A stretch of 64,000 bases of DNA from Cupriavidus oxalaticus (GTDB lineage Bacteria > Pseudomonadota > Gammaproteobacteria > Burkholderiales > Burkholderiaceae), in assembly GCF_016894385.1 (NCBI RefSeq), contig NZ_CP069812.1, positions 682,001 to 746,000 of the forward strand, read 5' to 3'. Below are positions 1 to 9,796 of this stretch, in pieces; position 1 is the first letter of the stretch, and every line of letters begins with the position of its first letter. Under the pieces are notes generated by a model. The model was not told where the DNA came from and made no database searches. It worked only from the letters and a program-made list of their open reading frames with translations. A program made the translations under genes and the position numbers.

Positions 1-320
1 AGACCGCGCTGGCCCATTCGATCTCGTACGAAATGACGCTGCGCCACGGCCTGCCGCACGGCATCGCCTGTTCGTTCACGCTGCCGCTGGTGCTGGAGAA
101 GGCGTGGGCGCGCCGCCCCGACCGCGACCGCACGCTGCAGCGGCTGTTCGGCCCGTCGCTGCAAGCCGGCCAGCAGCGGCTGCGCGCCTTCCTGCAAGGG
201 CTGGGCGTGAAGACCGAGTTTGCCGACTACGGCGTTTCGGACGAAGAGGCCGGCGCCATGATCGCGCGTGCGCTGGACGGCGCGCGCGGCAGGAATTTCA
301 TCGGCGCCGTGCCGGCCTAG
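1..320 (+). CDS. iron-containing alcohol dehydrogenase, C-terminal part (5' end outside the window)
   Basis: The reading frame is open from base 3 and ends at TAG 318-320; the N-terminal part lies outside the window. The visible 106 residues match the C-terminal helical domain of group III (Fe-dependent) alcohol dehydrogenases. Near the left edge there is an AHSIS motif and then LPHG, whose two histidines correspond to iron ligands in the family. The family reduces aldehydes or oxidises alcohols with NAD(P)H. Because the next genes are a phosphonate-type transporter and phosphonoacetaldehyde dehydrogenase, a role on a phosphonate aldehyde or alcohol is likely, but that is inferred from context only. 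Maleylacetate reductase is an alternative within the same superfamily. Confidence 0.75.
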   Translation, partial: TALAHSISYEMTLRHGLPHGIACSFTLPLVLEKAWARRPDRDRTLQRLFGPSLQAGQQRLRAFLQGLGVKTEFADYGVSDEEAGAMIARALDGARGRNFIGAVPA

Positions 321-362
321 CGGCGCGCCCGCCACGGCCAAGCCACGGCCAATGTAACCCCG

Positions 363-373
363 CCCCCCCCCCC
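363..373. repeat. homopolymer run of 11 C
   Basis: Eleven consecutive C lie in the gap between the alcohol dehydrogenase stop and the transporter start, about 42 bp before the ATG at 415. Tracts like this can vary in length by slippage, or can be a sequencing artefact. Confidence 0.8.
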
Positions 374-414
374 AGAGCCCGCCATACGGGCCGACAATAC
401 AACAGGAGACAAAA

Positions 415-1719
415 ATGGAAACTGCCGATCGCATCCAGGTGGGGGCGTTCGTCGCCCCGGCTGCGCAATCGTTCCGGCGCGCGCAGTGGCGCATGCTGCT
501 GGCCGCGATGTTCTGCTACTTCTTCTTCTACACCGGGCGCCAGACCTTCGGCTTTGCCATCCCCGGCATCCAGCAGGAATTCGGTTTTTCCAAGGAAGCG
601 CTGGGCTGGGCCTCCACCTGCCTGTTGTGGTGCTACGCGATCGGGCAGGCCATCAACGGCAACCTCGGCGACAAGTTCGGCGGGCGCCGCGTGATGACGG
701 CAGGCGCGATCCTGTCGTGCGCGGCCAACTGGGTGGTGAGCTTTGCCGTCGGCTTCAAGAGCCTGGCGATTCCCTGGGGCATCAACGGCTATTTCCAGGC
801 GCTCGGCTGGGCGCCGGGCAGCCGGCTGCTGTCGAACTGGTGGGGCGCCGGCGAGCGCGGCAAGGTCTACGGCTTCTATGTGTTCGCCGCGGGCTGCGCG
901 TCGGTGCTGTCGTTCGTCACGTCGATCGTGGTGGTCAATATCCTGCACCTGGACTGGCGCTGGATCTTCCGGCTGCCGGTGCTGCTGATGCTGCTGGGCG
1001 GCATCACCTTCTACCTGATCGTGCGCGAGCGTCCGGAAGACCTGGGCTACAAGTCGCCGGATACCGGCGCGGCCAGGGCCGAGGATGCCGGCCGGCCCGC
1101 GCCGGTGGAGACCGATGCCGACGAAAGCTCGTGGTCGCGCTACAAGGCCGTGCTGCGCAACCCGCGCCTGCTGATCGCAGGCCTGTCGATCGGTTTCCAG
1201 AATGCCGCGCGCTATGGCCTGATCGTCTGGGTGCCGGTGCACTTCCTGGGCAAGAACTGGAAGAGCGCCGAGACCCTGATCGACCCGGCATGGATCTCGG
1301 TGGCGTTGCCGGTGGGCATGGCCTTCGGCGCGCTGTCCAACGGCTGGATTTCCGACCGGCTGTTCGGCTCCAGCCGCAGCAAGGCCATCATGCTCTACAT
1401 GGTGCTGGGCGCGATCGCGTCGATGGTCATGTACCAGCTGCCGACGGGCATGGGCGCGATCATCGCGCTGTTCCTGGCCGGCTTCTTCGTCTATGGACCC
1501 GCCTCGTCGTTCTGGGCGCTGTGCCCGGACCTGGTCGGCGCCAGGCGCGCAGGGACCGCGACCGGCATCCTGAACTTCTTCTCTTACCTCCTCGCCGGCC
1601 TGGGCGAGCCGCTGATCGGGCGCATCCTGGACCAGTCGGGCAATACCTCGCTGGTGTTCCCGATCGTGGCGACCAGCTGCATGATCAGCGCCATCATCGC
1701 GGCGTTTATCCGCCGCTGA
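415..1719 (+). CDS. MFS transporter of the organophosphate:phosphate antiporter (GlpT/PgtP/PhnB-like) family
   Basis: A 434-residue polytopic inner-membrane protein with about twelve hydrophobic segments. The FFYTGRQTFGFAIPGIQ region, the GDKFGGRR loop after the second segment and the W-G-A-G-E-R-G-K-V-Y-G stretch are typical of the GlpT/UhpT/PgtP group, which exchanges organophosphates for phosphate. The ATG at 415 has AGGAG at 404-408. It lies between the Fe-dehydrogenase and phnY on the same strand. In the characterised Pseudomonas phosphonoacetate locus a GlpT-like carrier (PhnB) accompanies phnA, so uptake of phosphonoacetate or a related phosphonate is the best guess. The substrate itself is not readable from the sequence. 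Confidence 0.85.
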   Translation: METADRIQVGAFVAPAAQSFRRAQWRMLLAAMFCYFFFYTGRQTFGFAIPGIQQEFGFSKEALGWASTCLLWCYAIGQAINGNLGDKFGGRRVMTAGAILSCAANWVVSFAVGFKSLAIPWGINGYFQALGWAPGSRLLSNWWGAGERGKVYGFYVFAAGCASVLSFVTSIVVVNILHLDWRWIFRLPVLLMLLGGITFYLIVRERPEDLGYKSPDTGAARAEDAGRPAPVETDADESSWSRYKAVLRNPRLLIAGLSIGFQNAARYGLIVWVPVHFLGKNWKSAETLIDPAWISVALPVGMAFGALSNGWISDRLFGSSRSKAIMLYMVLGAIASMVMYQLPTGMGAIIALFLAGFFVYGPASSFWALCPDLVGARRAGTATGILNFFSYLLAGLGEPLIGRILDQSGNTSLVFPIVATSCMISAIIAAFIRR

Positions 1720-1790
1720 ACGCAGGGGCCGGCACCGCGCCGGCTCCTGCGTCCCGTATTCCCCCATCCCGAAGACATCCTCCGCACATC

Positions 1791-3236
1791 ATGAACGCAC
1801 TGCAAGCCATCCCCCAGATCCGCCATGAAGCGCTGCGCATCGCCGGCGAAAAGATCTACCGCGAAGACGTGATCGAGGTGACCTACCCGTACACGGGTGA
1901 AGTCATCGCCACCGTGCCCAGGGCCACGCTCGACGACGTGCGCCGCGCCTACCGCATCGCGCGCGACTACCAGCCCGCGCTGACGCGCTACGAGCGCTAC
2001 AGGATCCTGATGCGCGCGGGCGAGATCATCGCCTCGCGGCTGGACGAGATCTCGCGCACCATCACGCTGGAATCCGGGCTGTGCCGCAAGGATTCGCTGT
2101 ACGAAGTGGGCCGTGCCTCCGACGTGCTGCTGTTCGCCGCCAACCAGGCGCTGGTCGACGACGGCCAGGTGTTCTCGTGCGACCTGACGCACCACGGCAA
2201 GAGCCGCAAGGTCTATACGCTGCGCGAGCCGCTGCTGGGCGTGATCACCGCGATCACGCCGTTCAATCATCCGCTCAACCAGGTCATCCACAAGGTCGCG
2301 CCGGCGGTGGCCACCAACAACCGCATGGTGCTCAAGCCCAGCGAGAAGACGCCGCTGGCGGCCTTCATGCTGGCCGATATCCTGTACGAGGCCGGGCTGC
2401 CGCCGCAGATGCTGTCCGTCGTCACGGGCGACCCGCGCGAGATCGCCGACGAGATGCTGACGCACCCCGACGTCGACCTGGTGACCTTCACCGGCGGCGT
2501 GCCGATCGGCAAGTACATCGCGGCGACGGCCGCCTACAAGCGCCAGGTGCTGGAGCTGGGCGGCAACGACCCCATCATCGTGATGGAAGACGCCGACCTG
2601 GAAGAGGCCGCGTCGCTGGCCGCCAGCGGCTCGTACAAGAACTCCGGGCAACGCTGCACGGCGATCAAGCGCATGCTGGTGCATGAAGCCGTTGCCGACC
2701 GCTTTGTCGAGCTGCTGGTGCAGAAGACCGAAGCCGTCAACTATGGCGACCCGATGGATCCCAGGGTCGACATGGGCACCGTGATCGACGAGGCCGCGGC
2801 GATCCAGTTCGAGAAGGTGGTGAACGACGCCATTGCCGCCGGTGCCACGCTGCGCTACGGCAATATCCGCCGCGGCGCGCTGTACTCGCCGACGGTGCTT
2901 GACCATGTCGATCCGGAGATGACGGTGGTGAAGCATGAAACCTTTGGTCCGGTGTCGCCGGTGATCCGCTTCAGGGACATCGATGACGCGATCCGCATTT
3001 CCAACGGCACGGCCTACGGCCTGTCGTCGTCGGTCTGCACCAACCGGCTCGACCACATCACGCGCTTCGTGCGCGAACTGAAGGTCGGCAGCGTCAATGT
3101 GCGCGAAGTGCCGGGATACCGGCTGGAGCTGACGCCCTTCGGCGGCATCAAGGACTCCGGGCTGGGCTACAAGGAGGGCGTGCTGGAGGCGATGAAGAGC
3201 TTCTGCAATACCAAGACCTATTCGCTGCCCTGGTAA
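1791..3236 (+). CDS. phnY: phosphonoacetaldehyde dehydrogenase (aldehyde dehydrogenase family)
   Basis: A 481-residue ALDH-fold enzyme predicted to oxidise phosphonoacetaldehyde to phosphonoacetate with NAD+. Visible features are the ITPFNHPLNQ segment with His160, the VTFTGG cofactor region (about 231-236), the LELGGND motif with general base Glu255, and the catalytic cysteine Cys289 in NSGQRCTAIKRM. That last block and the PFGGIKDSGLG C-terminal segment resemble PhnY more than betaine or succinate semialdehyde dehydrogenases. The ATG at 1791 follows the transporter gene by 71 bp. phnA, which uses the product, lies 3 kb away on the opposite strand. No phnW aminotransferase is visible, so the aldehyde source is either upstream of the window or elsewhere. 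Confidence 0.88.
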   Translation: MNALQAIPQIRHEALRIAGEKIYREDVIEVTYPYTGEVIATVPRATLDDVRRAYRIARDYQPALTRYERYRILMRAGEIIASRLDEISRTITLESGLCRKDSLYEVGRASDVLLFAANQALVDDGQVFSCDLTHHGKSRKVYTLREPLLGVITAITPFNHPLNQVIHKVAPAVATNNRMVLKPSEKTPLAAFMLADILYEAGLPPQMLSVVTGDPREIADEMLTHPDVDLVTFTGGVPIGKYIAATAAYKRQVLELGGNDPIIVMEDADLEEAASLAASGSYKNSGQRCTAIKRMLVHEAVADRFVELLVQKTEAVNYGDPMDPRVDMGTVIDEAAAIQFEKVVNDAIAAGATLRYGNIRRGALYSPTVLDHVDPEMTVVKHETFGPVSPVIRFRDIDDAIRISNGTAYGLSSSVCTNRLDHITRFVRELKVGSVNVREVPGYRLELTPFGGIKDSGLGYKEGVLEAMKSFCNTKTYSLPW

Positions 3237-3270
3237 CTCACGCAAGAAATGCGTCGCCCGATTTTTTCTG

Positions 3271-3311
3271 CTCCCCTCTCCCGCTTGCGGGAGAGGGGCC
3301 GGGGGAGAGGG
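3271..3311. repeat. REP-like palindrome, copy 1
   Basis: The core CTCCCCTCTCCCGC, a TT centre, then GCGGGAGAGGGG forms a stem-loop, followed by CCGGGGGAGAGGG. Copies at 15653-15682, 63021-63061 and a degenerate 63106-63143 lie in other gaps, so this is a dispersed element. It sits at the 3' end of phnY, facing the Bug gene. The rest of the gap 3237-3500 shows nothing recognisable. Confidence 0.85.
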
Positions 3312-3500
3312 CCGGAGCATCAACGCAGTGCAGCGCTACACTCCGCGGACTTCCTCGACGCTGGAGAACCCGGCGATGCTGGAGCAACCAGTGCAAGCAC
3401 GATAAGAATGCGCCGGTCGCCAGGCGTTCGATGCCGGCCGCAGCGTGCCGCGTAACGGGGCGGGGTGTGCCAGCCCCGCCCCGCGCTGCAACACTATTCC

Positions 3501-4505
3501 CTATTCCGCCTTCACATTGGCGCTGCGCACCACCTCGCCCCAGCGCTTGAGTTCTGCCGCGGTGAAGTCCTGGAACTGCTTGCCAGGCAGGTAGCTGGGC
3601 AAGGCGCCGTCGGCCTCCATCGCGGACTTGAGCTTGGGTTGGGCGAGCGCCTTGCCCACTGCGGCCTGCAGTGTCTCCAGCACGTCCGGCGGCGTCTTCG
3701 CCGGTGCCGCGATGCCGGCCCATGACGTGACCTCGAATCCCGCAAGCCCCGACTCGGACAGGGTCGGCAGCTGCGGCAACGCCGGCGAGCGCTGGCCCGA
3801 TGTCACGGCAAGGCCCTTGAGTTTGCCGGACTTCACGTGCGGGATCATGGCGGGGATGGTCTCGATCGTCATGGTGACCTCGCCGCCCATCGCGGCAAGC
3901 ATCGCCGGGCCGCCGCCCTTGTAGGCGACATGGGTCAGGTCGACCCTGGCCATCGACTTGACCAGCTCGCCGCTGAGGTGGCCGGGCGAGCCGGAGCCCG
4001 CCGACGAGAAGAACACCTTGCCGGGATTGGCGCGCATGTAGGCCAGCAGTTCGGCGGAGGTCTGCGCCGGCAGCGACGGATTGACCGCCACGACCAGGGG
4101 GTAGCGCGCGACCAGCGCCACCGGCTCGAAGCTCTTGATCGGGTCGAATGCCAGCTTCTGGTAGATCCAGGGATTGATGGCCTGGCTGCTCAGGGTCGCC
4201 ATGAACAGGGTATAGCCATCCGGCGCCGCTTGGGCGACGTACTGCGCGGCGATGTTGCCTGCCGCGCCCGGGCGGTTCTCCACTACCACTTGCTGGCCGA
4301 GCGCATCCTGCATTTCCTTGGCCAGCAAGCGCGCCAGTTTGTCGGTCGAGCCGCCGGCGGCGAAGCCGACCACCAGGCTGACCGGCCGCGCGGGATAGCC
4401 GCCCTGCGCGTAGGCAGCGCAGCACGCCGTCGCGGCCACGCCGAAGATTGCCAGGGTTGCGCGGATGCGCCGGGACGGTTGCGGCTTGCGCTGGGTGATT
4501 TGCAT
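3501..4505 (-). CDS. Bug/TctC-family periplasmic solute-binding protein
   Basis: A 334-residue tripartite tricarboxylate transporter receptor-like (Bug) protein. A basic N-terminus and a hydrophobic stretch ending near AAYAQ form a signal peptide, followed by the YPARPVSLVVGFAAGG opening typical of the family and the VENRPGAAGNIAA motif. The ATG at 4505 was chosen because AGGAG lies about eight bases upstream and the signal peptide then begins at residue 1. No TctA or TctB membrane partner is nearby. It is the third gene of the minus-strand phnA set, 43 bp after the Na/Pi carrier gene, which suggests its ligand belongs to phosphonate metabolism; this is inference, since most characterised Bug proteins bind carboxylates. 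Confidence 0.9.
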   Translation of the reverse strand: MQITQRKPQPSRRIRATLAIFGVAATACCAAYAQGGYPARPVSLVVGFAAGGSTDKLARLLAKEMQDALGQQVVVENRPGAAGNIAAQYVAQAAPDGYTLFMATLSSQAINPWIYQKLAFDPIKSFEPVALVARYPLVVAVNPSLPAQTSAELLAYMRANPGKVFFSSAGSGSPGHLSGELVKSMARVDLTHVAYKGGGPAMLAAMGGEVTMTIETIPAMIPHVKSGKLKGLAVTSGQRSPALPQLPTLSESGLAGFEVTSWAGIAAPAKTPPDVLETLQAAVGKALAQPKLKSAMEADGALPSYLPGKQFQDFTAAELKRWGEVVRSANVKAE

Positions 4506-4548
4506 GTCTGTCTCCTGTGTAGACGTTCGTCTTGTTGTCGTTGTGGGT

Positions 4549-6213
4549 TCACGCCGCGCCGGGACTGCCGGCGGCCAGCGCTGGGACTGCTTCGTGCATC
4601 GCGCCGCGCAGCAGGTCCGGCATGCCCGCCGGCGCGGCGCACAGCAGCGCATTCATCTGCGACAGCTCGCGCAGCGTATCGAGGTGCAGCGCGCTGGTTT
4701 CCACGCTGGCCGTGCGCCGCTGCGACACGCGGGCCAGGTGGCGGGCGGTAAAGCGTTCGGCGCGTGCCTGGAAGTGCGCGGCGCAGTCGTTGAGCAGCGC
4801 GTGGGCGGCGCGGTCGCCGGCGACGAACAGCGACATCCGGGTGCGCAGGTTGGCCGCCAGCATGTCGCACAGCTCGAGCAGCTCGGCGCTGCCCTCGTCC
4901 GAGAAGCAGTAGTTGCGGCGCAGCTTGCGCTGGTCGAGGTCGACCAGGGTCCGCTCCGCGATATCGCCGGCATATTCCAGGTTGATATTGAGCAGCATGA
5001 TCTCGTCCCAGCGCGCGGCATCCTCCGCGCCGAGCTGGCCGGCATCGACGCCGGTCAGGTACATCTTGACCGACGAATAGAGTTCGTCGATGCGGTCGTC
5101 CAGCGCGCAGCAGCGCGCGTTCGCGGCACGGTCGTTGGCGGCGATCGCCAGCTTCATGCCGGCGAGCATGTCCTCGATGACGTCGCCGATGCGCACGACT
5201 TCGCGGGTGGCATTGCCCAGTGCCACCGACGGATGCCGCAGGTCGCCCTGGCTCAGGTAGCGCGCGCCGCGCGCTTCGGCCTCGCGGTGCGTATCGGGCA
5301 GCCAGCGCGTGCACAGCGACGCCACCGGCCTGACGAACCAGATCAGCGTCGCGGCCAGCGTCAGGTTGAAGGCCATGTGGAAGTCGATGGCCATGGTGGC
5401 GGCGCTGCTGCCGAGGCCCGCGAGCAGCGGCGGCACGGCCTCCAGCAGCGGCAGGAAGACCAGCACCCCCGTGATGCGGAAGAGCAGGTTCGCCAGCGAT
5501 ACGCGCCTGGCCGCGGGCGCGCTGGCGGAATTGGCCAGGCAGGCAATCAGGCCGCTGCCGAGATTGGCGCCAAGCACCAGGGGCAGGGCGGTCTGCGGCG
5601 CGATGACGCCGCCCATGGCCAGCGTTGCGGTCAGCAGCACCGCGGCCAGGCTGGAGTACGCCAGCAGGGCCAGCATGGCGCCGATCACGACCGCGAGCAG
5701 CGCGTCCTGGCCCAGCGACGCAAAGATGGCGCGCACCAGGTCGGCATGCAGCAACGGCGCGGCATAGAGGCGGATCAGCTGCAGGGCCAGCGTGATCAGC
5801 CCGAGTCCCACCACGACTTCGCCCGCGCGCCCGCGCAGGCTGCCCTGGCTGGACAGCCGCATGGCGATGCCGGTCACCAGCAGCAGCGGCGACAGCCACG
5901 AGATATCGACCGACAGCAGGCGCGCCATCATGCTGGTGCCGACATCGGCGCCGAGCACGATCGGCAGCGCCGCCGACAGCGACACCAGGCCCTCGGCGAC
6001 GAAGGCGCTGGTCATCAGCGCCGTGGCGCTGCTGCTCTGGATCAGCGCGGTCACGCCCAGCCCGGCCACGAAGCCGCGCGCCGGGCTGGCCGTGCCCGCC
6101 GCCAGCACCAGCCGCAAGCGTGGCCCCAGCAGCTCCAGCATGCCGTGGCGCGTGACATGCGTGCCCCAGATCAGCAGGGCGACGCCGGACATCAGGGAAA
6201 GCAGGATCTGCAT
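4549..6213 (-). CDS. Na/Pi cotransporter family protein with C-terminal PhoU-like domain
   Basis: A 554-residue inner-membrane protein. The first 300 or so residues hold the duplicated Na/Pi-cotransporter (NptA/YjbB-type) repeat, with the conserved ALIQSSSATALM motif at about 56-67 and a second repeat around LVLGANLGSGLIA. The C-terminal 200 residues are helical and PhoU-like. Family members carry phosphate with sodium, and bacterial PhoU-tailed forms such as E. coli YjbB act in phosphate export. It lies 66 bp downstream of phnA on the same strand, and PhnA releases phosphate, so balancing intracellular phosphate during growth on phosphonoacetate is a reasonable inference. Direction of transport cannot be read from sequence. 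Confidence 0.87.
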   Translation of the reverse strand: MQILLSLMSGVALLIWGTHVTRHGMLELLGPRLRLVLAAGTASPARGFVAGLGVTALIQSSSATALMTSAFVAEGLVSLSAALPIVLGADVGTSMMARLLSVDISWLSPLLLVTGIAMRLSSQGSLRGRAGEVVVGLGLITLALQLIRLYAAPLLHADLVRAIFASLGQDALLAVVIGAMLALLAYSSLAAVLLTATLAMGGVIAPQTALPLVLGANLGSGLIACLANSASAPAARRVSLANLLFRITGVLVFLPLLEAVPPLLAGLGSSAATMAIDFHMAFNLTLAATLIWFVRPVASLCTRWLPDTHREAEARGARYLSQGDLRHPSVALGNATREVVRIGDVIEDMLAGMKLAIAANDRAANARCCALDDRIDELYSSVKMYLTGVDAGQLGAEDAARWDEIMLLNINLEYAGDIAERTLVDLDQRKLRRNYCFSDEGSAELLELCDMLAANLRTRMSLFVAGDRAAHALLNDCAAHFQARAERFTARHLARVSQRRTASVETSALHLDTLRELSQMNALLCAAPAGMPDLLRGAMHEAVPALAAGSPGAA

Positions 6214-6279
6214 GGCGCCTCGCTCTGCCGGCGGGTTTCAGTGGGCTCGGTTCAGTCGGCGTAGATCAGGCGGCGTGGA

Positions 6280-7521
<1,242 letters not shown>

Positions 7522-7585
7522 TCAGTAAGCCGCTGCCGGACGGGGCGGCGCGGCGCTTTTCGTTGAGACCCATGCTAAGGTTTCC

Positions 7586-7611
7586 AATAAACTCACACAA
7601 ACGAGTTTATT
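7586..7611. promoter_or_regulatory. perfect 9-bp inverted repeat, candidate LysR operator between phnA and its regulator
   Basis: AATAAACTC (7586-7594), 8-bp spacer, GAGTTTATT (7603-7611). The repeat is AT-rich in a GC-rich setting and sits in the only gap between two divergent starts, 74 bp from the phnA ATG and 28 bp from the LysR start. The size fits a LysR-type binding site. Confidence 0.7.
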
Positions 7612-7638
7612 TCCCACAATCTGTCAGGAAATATCACA

Positions 7639-8562
7639 GTGCCGCATAAGCTACCTCCGCTCAACGCGCTGCGCATTTTCGAGGTTGCCGCCCGCGCCGG
7701 CAGCTTTTCCGCCGCGGCGCGCGAGCTGCACCTGACGCATGGCGCGGTCAGCCGCCAGATCGAGATCCTGGAGCAATGGCTGGGGCAGCCGCTGTTTATC
7801 CGGCAGGGGCAGCGCATGGTGCCTACCGTGCATGCGCAGGCCTTCGGGCGCGAGGTCAGCACTGCCTTTGACCATCTCAGCGCGGCGTCGGAGCGCTACG
7901 GGCGCATCGCCACGCGCAAGGTGGTGCGCGTGAATGCGCCCGCCACCTTTGCCATGCGCTGGCTGATCCCGCGGCTCGACGATTTCCGCAAGCAGCAGCC
8001 GGAAGTCGACGTGCGGGTCTCGACCGCCTTCAGCAACGAGGCCGGCTTCAACGGCACCTTCGACCTCGCCATCCGGCGCACGCTGGAGCGCGGCGAGCAG
8101 TTCGAGTCGGTGCCGATCTTCGCCGAATACCAGACCGTGATCGCCAGCCCCGCGTTGCTGGCGCAGGCGCCGGTGCGCGATGTCGAAGACCTTGCCGACG
8201 GCGTGCTGCTGTACACCGAGACCCGGCCCGGCAGCTGGGAATCGTGGCTGCAGCAGGCCGGCCATGCCTCGCTGCGGCCGGTGCGCACGCTGCGCTTCGA
8301 CCACTTCTTCGTCACGCTGCAGGCGGTGGTGGACAGCCTGGGCCTTGCCATCGGCACCTTCCCGACGCTGGCAGCGGACCTGGACGGCGGGCGCATTGCC
8401 GCGCCGTTCGCCGAGGTCCGCGCACCGGGCAATACCTACCACGCACTGGTGCCGCGCGATGCCGACAAGCCGCTGCACCTGCGCGCGTTCGTCGAGTGGC
8501 TGGTGCAACAGGGCGAGGCCGCTGCGGCGGCCGGCGGGCGCAAGGGCCGCCGCCAGCGGTAA
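7639..8562 (+). CDS. LysR-family transcriptional regulator divergent from phnA (PhnR-like)
   Basis: A 307-residue LysR regulator of the GcvA-like branch. The winged helix-turn-helix occupies about residues 5-65 (LNALRIFEVAARAGSFSAAARELHL, then HGAVSRQIEILE), followed by a substrate-binding domain to about residue 295 and a basic tail. The start is GTG at 7639, preceded by AGGAA at 7624-7628. It diverges from phnA with a perfect inverted repeat between the genes, the usual arrangement for a regulator of its neighbour, and a LysR gene accompanies phnA in characterised phosphonoacetate operons. The likely inducer is phosphonoacetate or a precursor; this is inferred. Its stop is only 4 bp from the convergent CoA-transferase gene. 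Confidence 0.88.
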   Translation: MPHKLPPLNALRIFEVAARAGSFSAAARELHLTHGAVSRQIEILEQWLGQPLFIRQGQRMVPTVHAQAFGREVSTAFDHLSAASERYGRIATRKVVRVNAPATFAMRWLIPRLDDFRKQQPEVDVRVSTAFSNEAGFNGTFDLAIRRTLERGEQFESVPIFAEYQTVIASPALLAQAPVRDVEDLADGVLLYTETRPGSWESWLQQAGHASLRPVRTLRFDHFFVTLQAVVDSLGLAIGTFPTLAADLDGGRIAAPFAEVRAPGNTYHALVPRDADKPLHLRAFVEWLVQQGEAAAAAGGRKGRRQR

Positions 8563-8566
8563 GCGC

Positions 8567-9796
8567 TCAGATCACCCCCTCTGCCCGCAACGCCTGCATG
8601 TCCTGCCGGGTCAGGCCGAGCCCGGCATAGATCTCTTCATTGTGCTCGCCGACTGAAGGCCCGGTTCGGGGCACGCCAGGCTCGTAGCCGGAAAAGCGCG
8701 GCACGTGGCAGGGCGCGGGAACCGAGCCCAGGTCCGGATCGGGCAGGCGCACGATCGCCTCGCGCGCGCGGAAGTGCGGGTCCTCCAGGATGTCCTGGAT
8801 GGTGAAGATCTTGCTGAACGGGATCTGCTGCGCTTCCAGCGCCGCGGCGACGGCGGGGTAGTCGTGCGCCGCGAACCAGGCACCGATCGCCTCATCCAGC
8901 GGGTCGAGGTGCCGCACGCGCGCCGGGTTGGTGGCGTAGCGCGGGTCGTCCGCCAGTTCCGGCCGGCCGATCGCCGCGCACAGGCGCCGGAAGATCGGGT
9001 TGGACGACGCCACCATCGACACCCAATGGCCATCGGCCGTTGCATACATGTTGGACGGCGCGGTGTACGTGGCGCGGTTGCCCGCGCGCTGGCGCACCTG
9101 GCCGAGCTGTTCGTACTCCACCGCAAGCGGCTCCAGCAGGCGGAACAGCGCCTCGGTGGCGGACAGGTCGATATCCCTGCCGGGCGCCGCGGGATCGCGC
9201 CGACGCTCGGCTGCGGCCGTGGCGATGGCGAATGCGCCGAACAGGCCCGCCACCACGTCGCCGGCGGGATAGTTCATGTGCAGCGGGGGACCGCCCGGCT
9301 CGCCGGCAAGGTTGGTGAAGCCGCTCATCGCCTCGAACACGCGCGCGAAGCCGGCGCGCGACGCATACGGGCCGGTCTGGCCGAAGCCGGTCAGGCGCAG
9401 GATGATCAGGCGCGGGTTCGCTTCGCGCAAGGTCGCGGCGTCGAGGCCCCAGCGGTCGAGCGTGCCCGTGCGGAAGTTCTCGACCAGCACGTCGAATTCG
9501 GGCAGCAGCCTGAGGAACAGCGCGCGCCCCTGCGGCTGCCGCACGTCGAGCGAAATGCCGCGCTTGCCGCGATTGGCCACCTTCCAGTACAGCGGCAGGC
9601 CGTCCTTGACCGGGGCCAGGCCGCGCAGCGGATCGCTGCCGTCGGGCAGCTCGAGCTTGACCACGTCGGCGCCCATGTCCGCGCACAGTGTGCAGGCGAG
9701 CGGCGCGGCCAGCACCGTGGCCATGTCGAGGATGCGCAGGCCGGCGAGCGGGCCGCCGGCCTTGCCGTTGCCGTTTGCAAGCGAGCTCTGGTTCAT
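8567..9796 (-). CDS. CaiB/BaiF family (class III) CoA transferase
   Basis: A 409-residue family III CoA transferase, which moves CoA between carboxylic acids by a glutamyl/aspartyl-CoA mechanism. The N-terminal LAGLRILDMATVLAAPLAC block, the KLELPDGSDPLRG segment, the VENFRTGTLDRWGLD motif and the NYPAGDVVAGLFG segment with the conserved Asp170 are all present. Its ATG overlaps the TGA of the upstream Bug gene by 4 bp (9793-9796), so translation is probably coupled. It is the last gene of a unit that begins with an acyl-CoA dehydrogenase, consistent with activating an imported acid to its CoA ester. The substrate is unknown. Confidence 0.9.
   Translation of the reverse strand: MNQSSLANGNGKAGGPLAGLRILDMATVLAAPLACTLCADMGADVVKLELPDGSDPLRGLAPVKDGLPLYWKVANRGKRGISLDVRQPQGRALFLRLLPEFDVLVENFRTGTLDRWGLDAATLREANPRLIILRLTGFGQTGPYASRAGFARVFEAMSGFTNLAGEPGGPPLHMNYPAGDVVAGLFGAFAIATAAAERRRDPAAPGRDIDLSATEALFRLLEPLAVEYEQLGQVRQRAGNRATYTAPSNMYATADGHWVSMVASSNPIFRRLCAAIGRPELADDPRYATNPARVRHLDPLDEAIGAWFAAHDYPAVAAALEAQQIPFSKIFTIQDILEDPHFRAREAIVRLPDPDLGSVPAPCHVPRFSGYEPGVPRTGPSVGEHNEEIYAGLGLTRQDMQALRAEGVI

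Noticed and set aside
298..1767. Long minus-strand frame opposite the transporter gene
   Set aside because: Antisense shadow of a high-GC gene; Arg/His/Gln-rich with no domain. Similar long shadows opposite phnY, tadA and pilL were dropped for the same reason.
7621..7637. CTGTCAG plus ATATCAC resembling a Pho box before the LysR gene
   Set aside because: Second half matches only 5 of 7 and the spacing is one base short; it overlaps the ribosome binding region, so not called.
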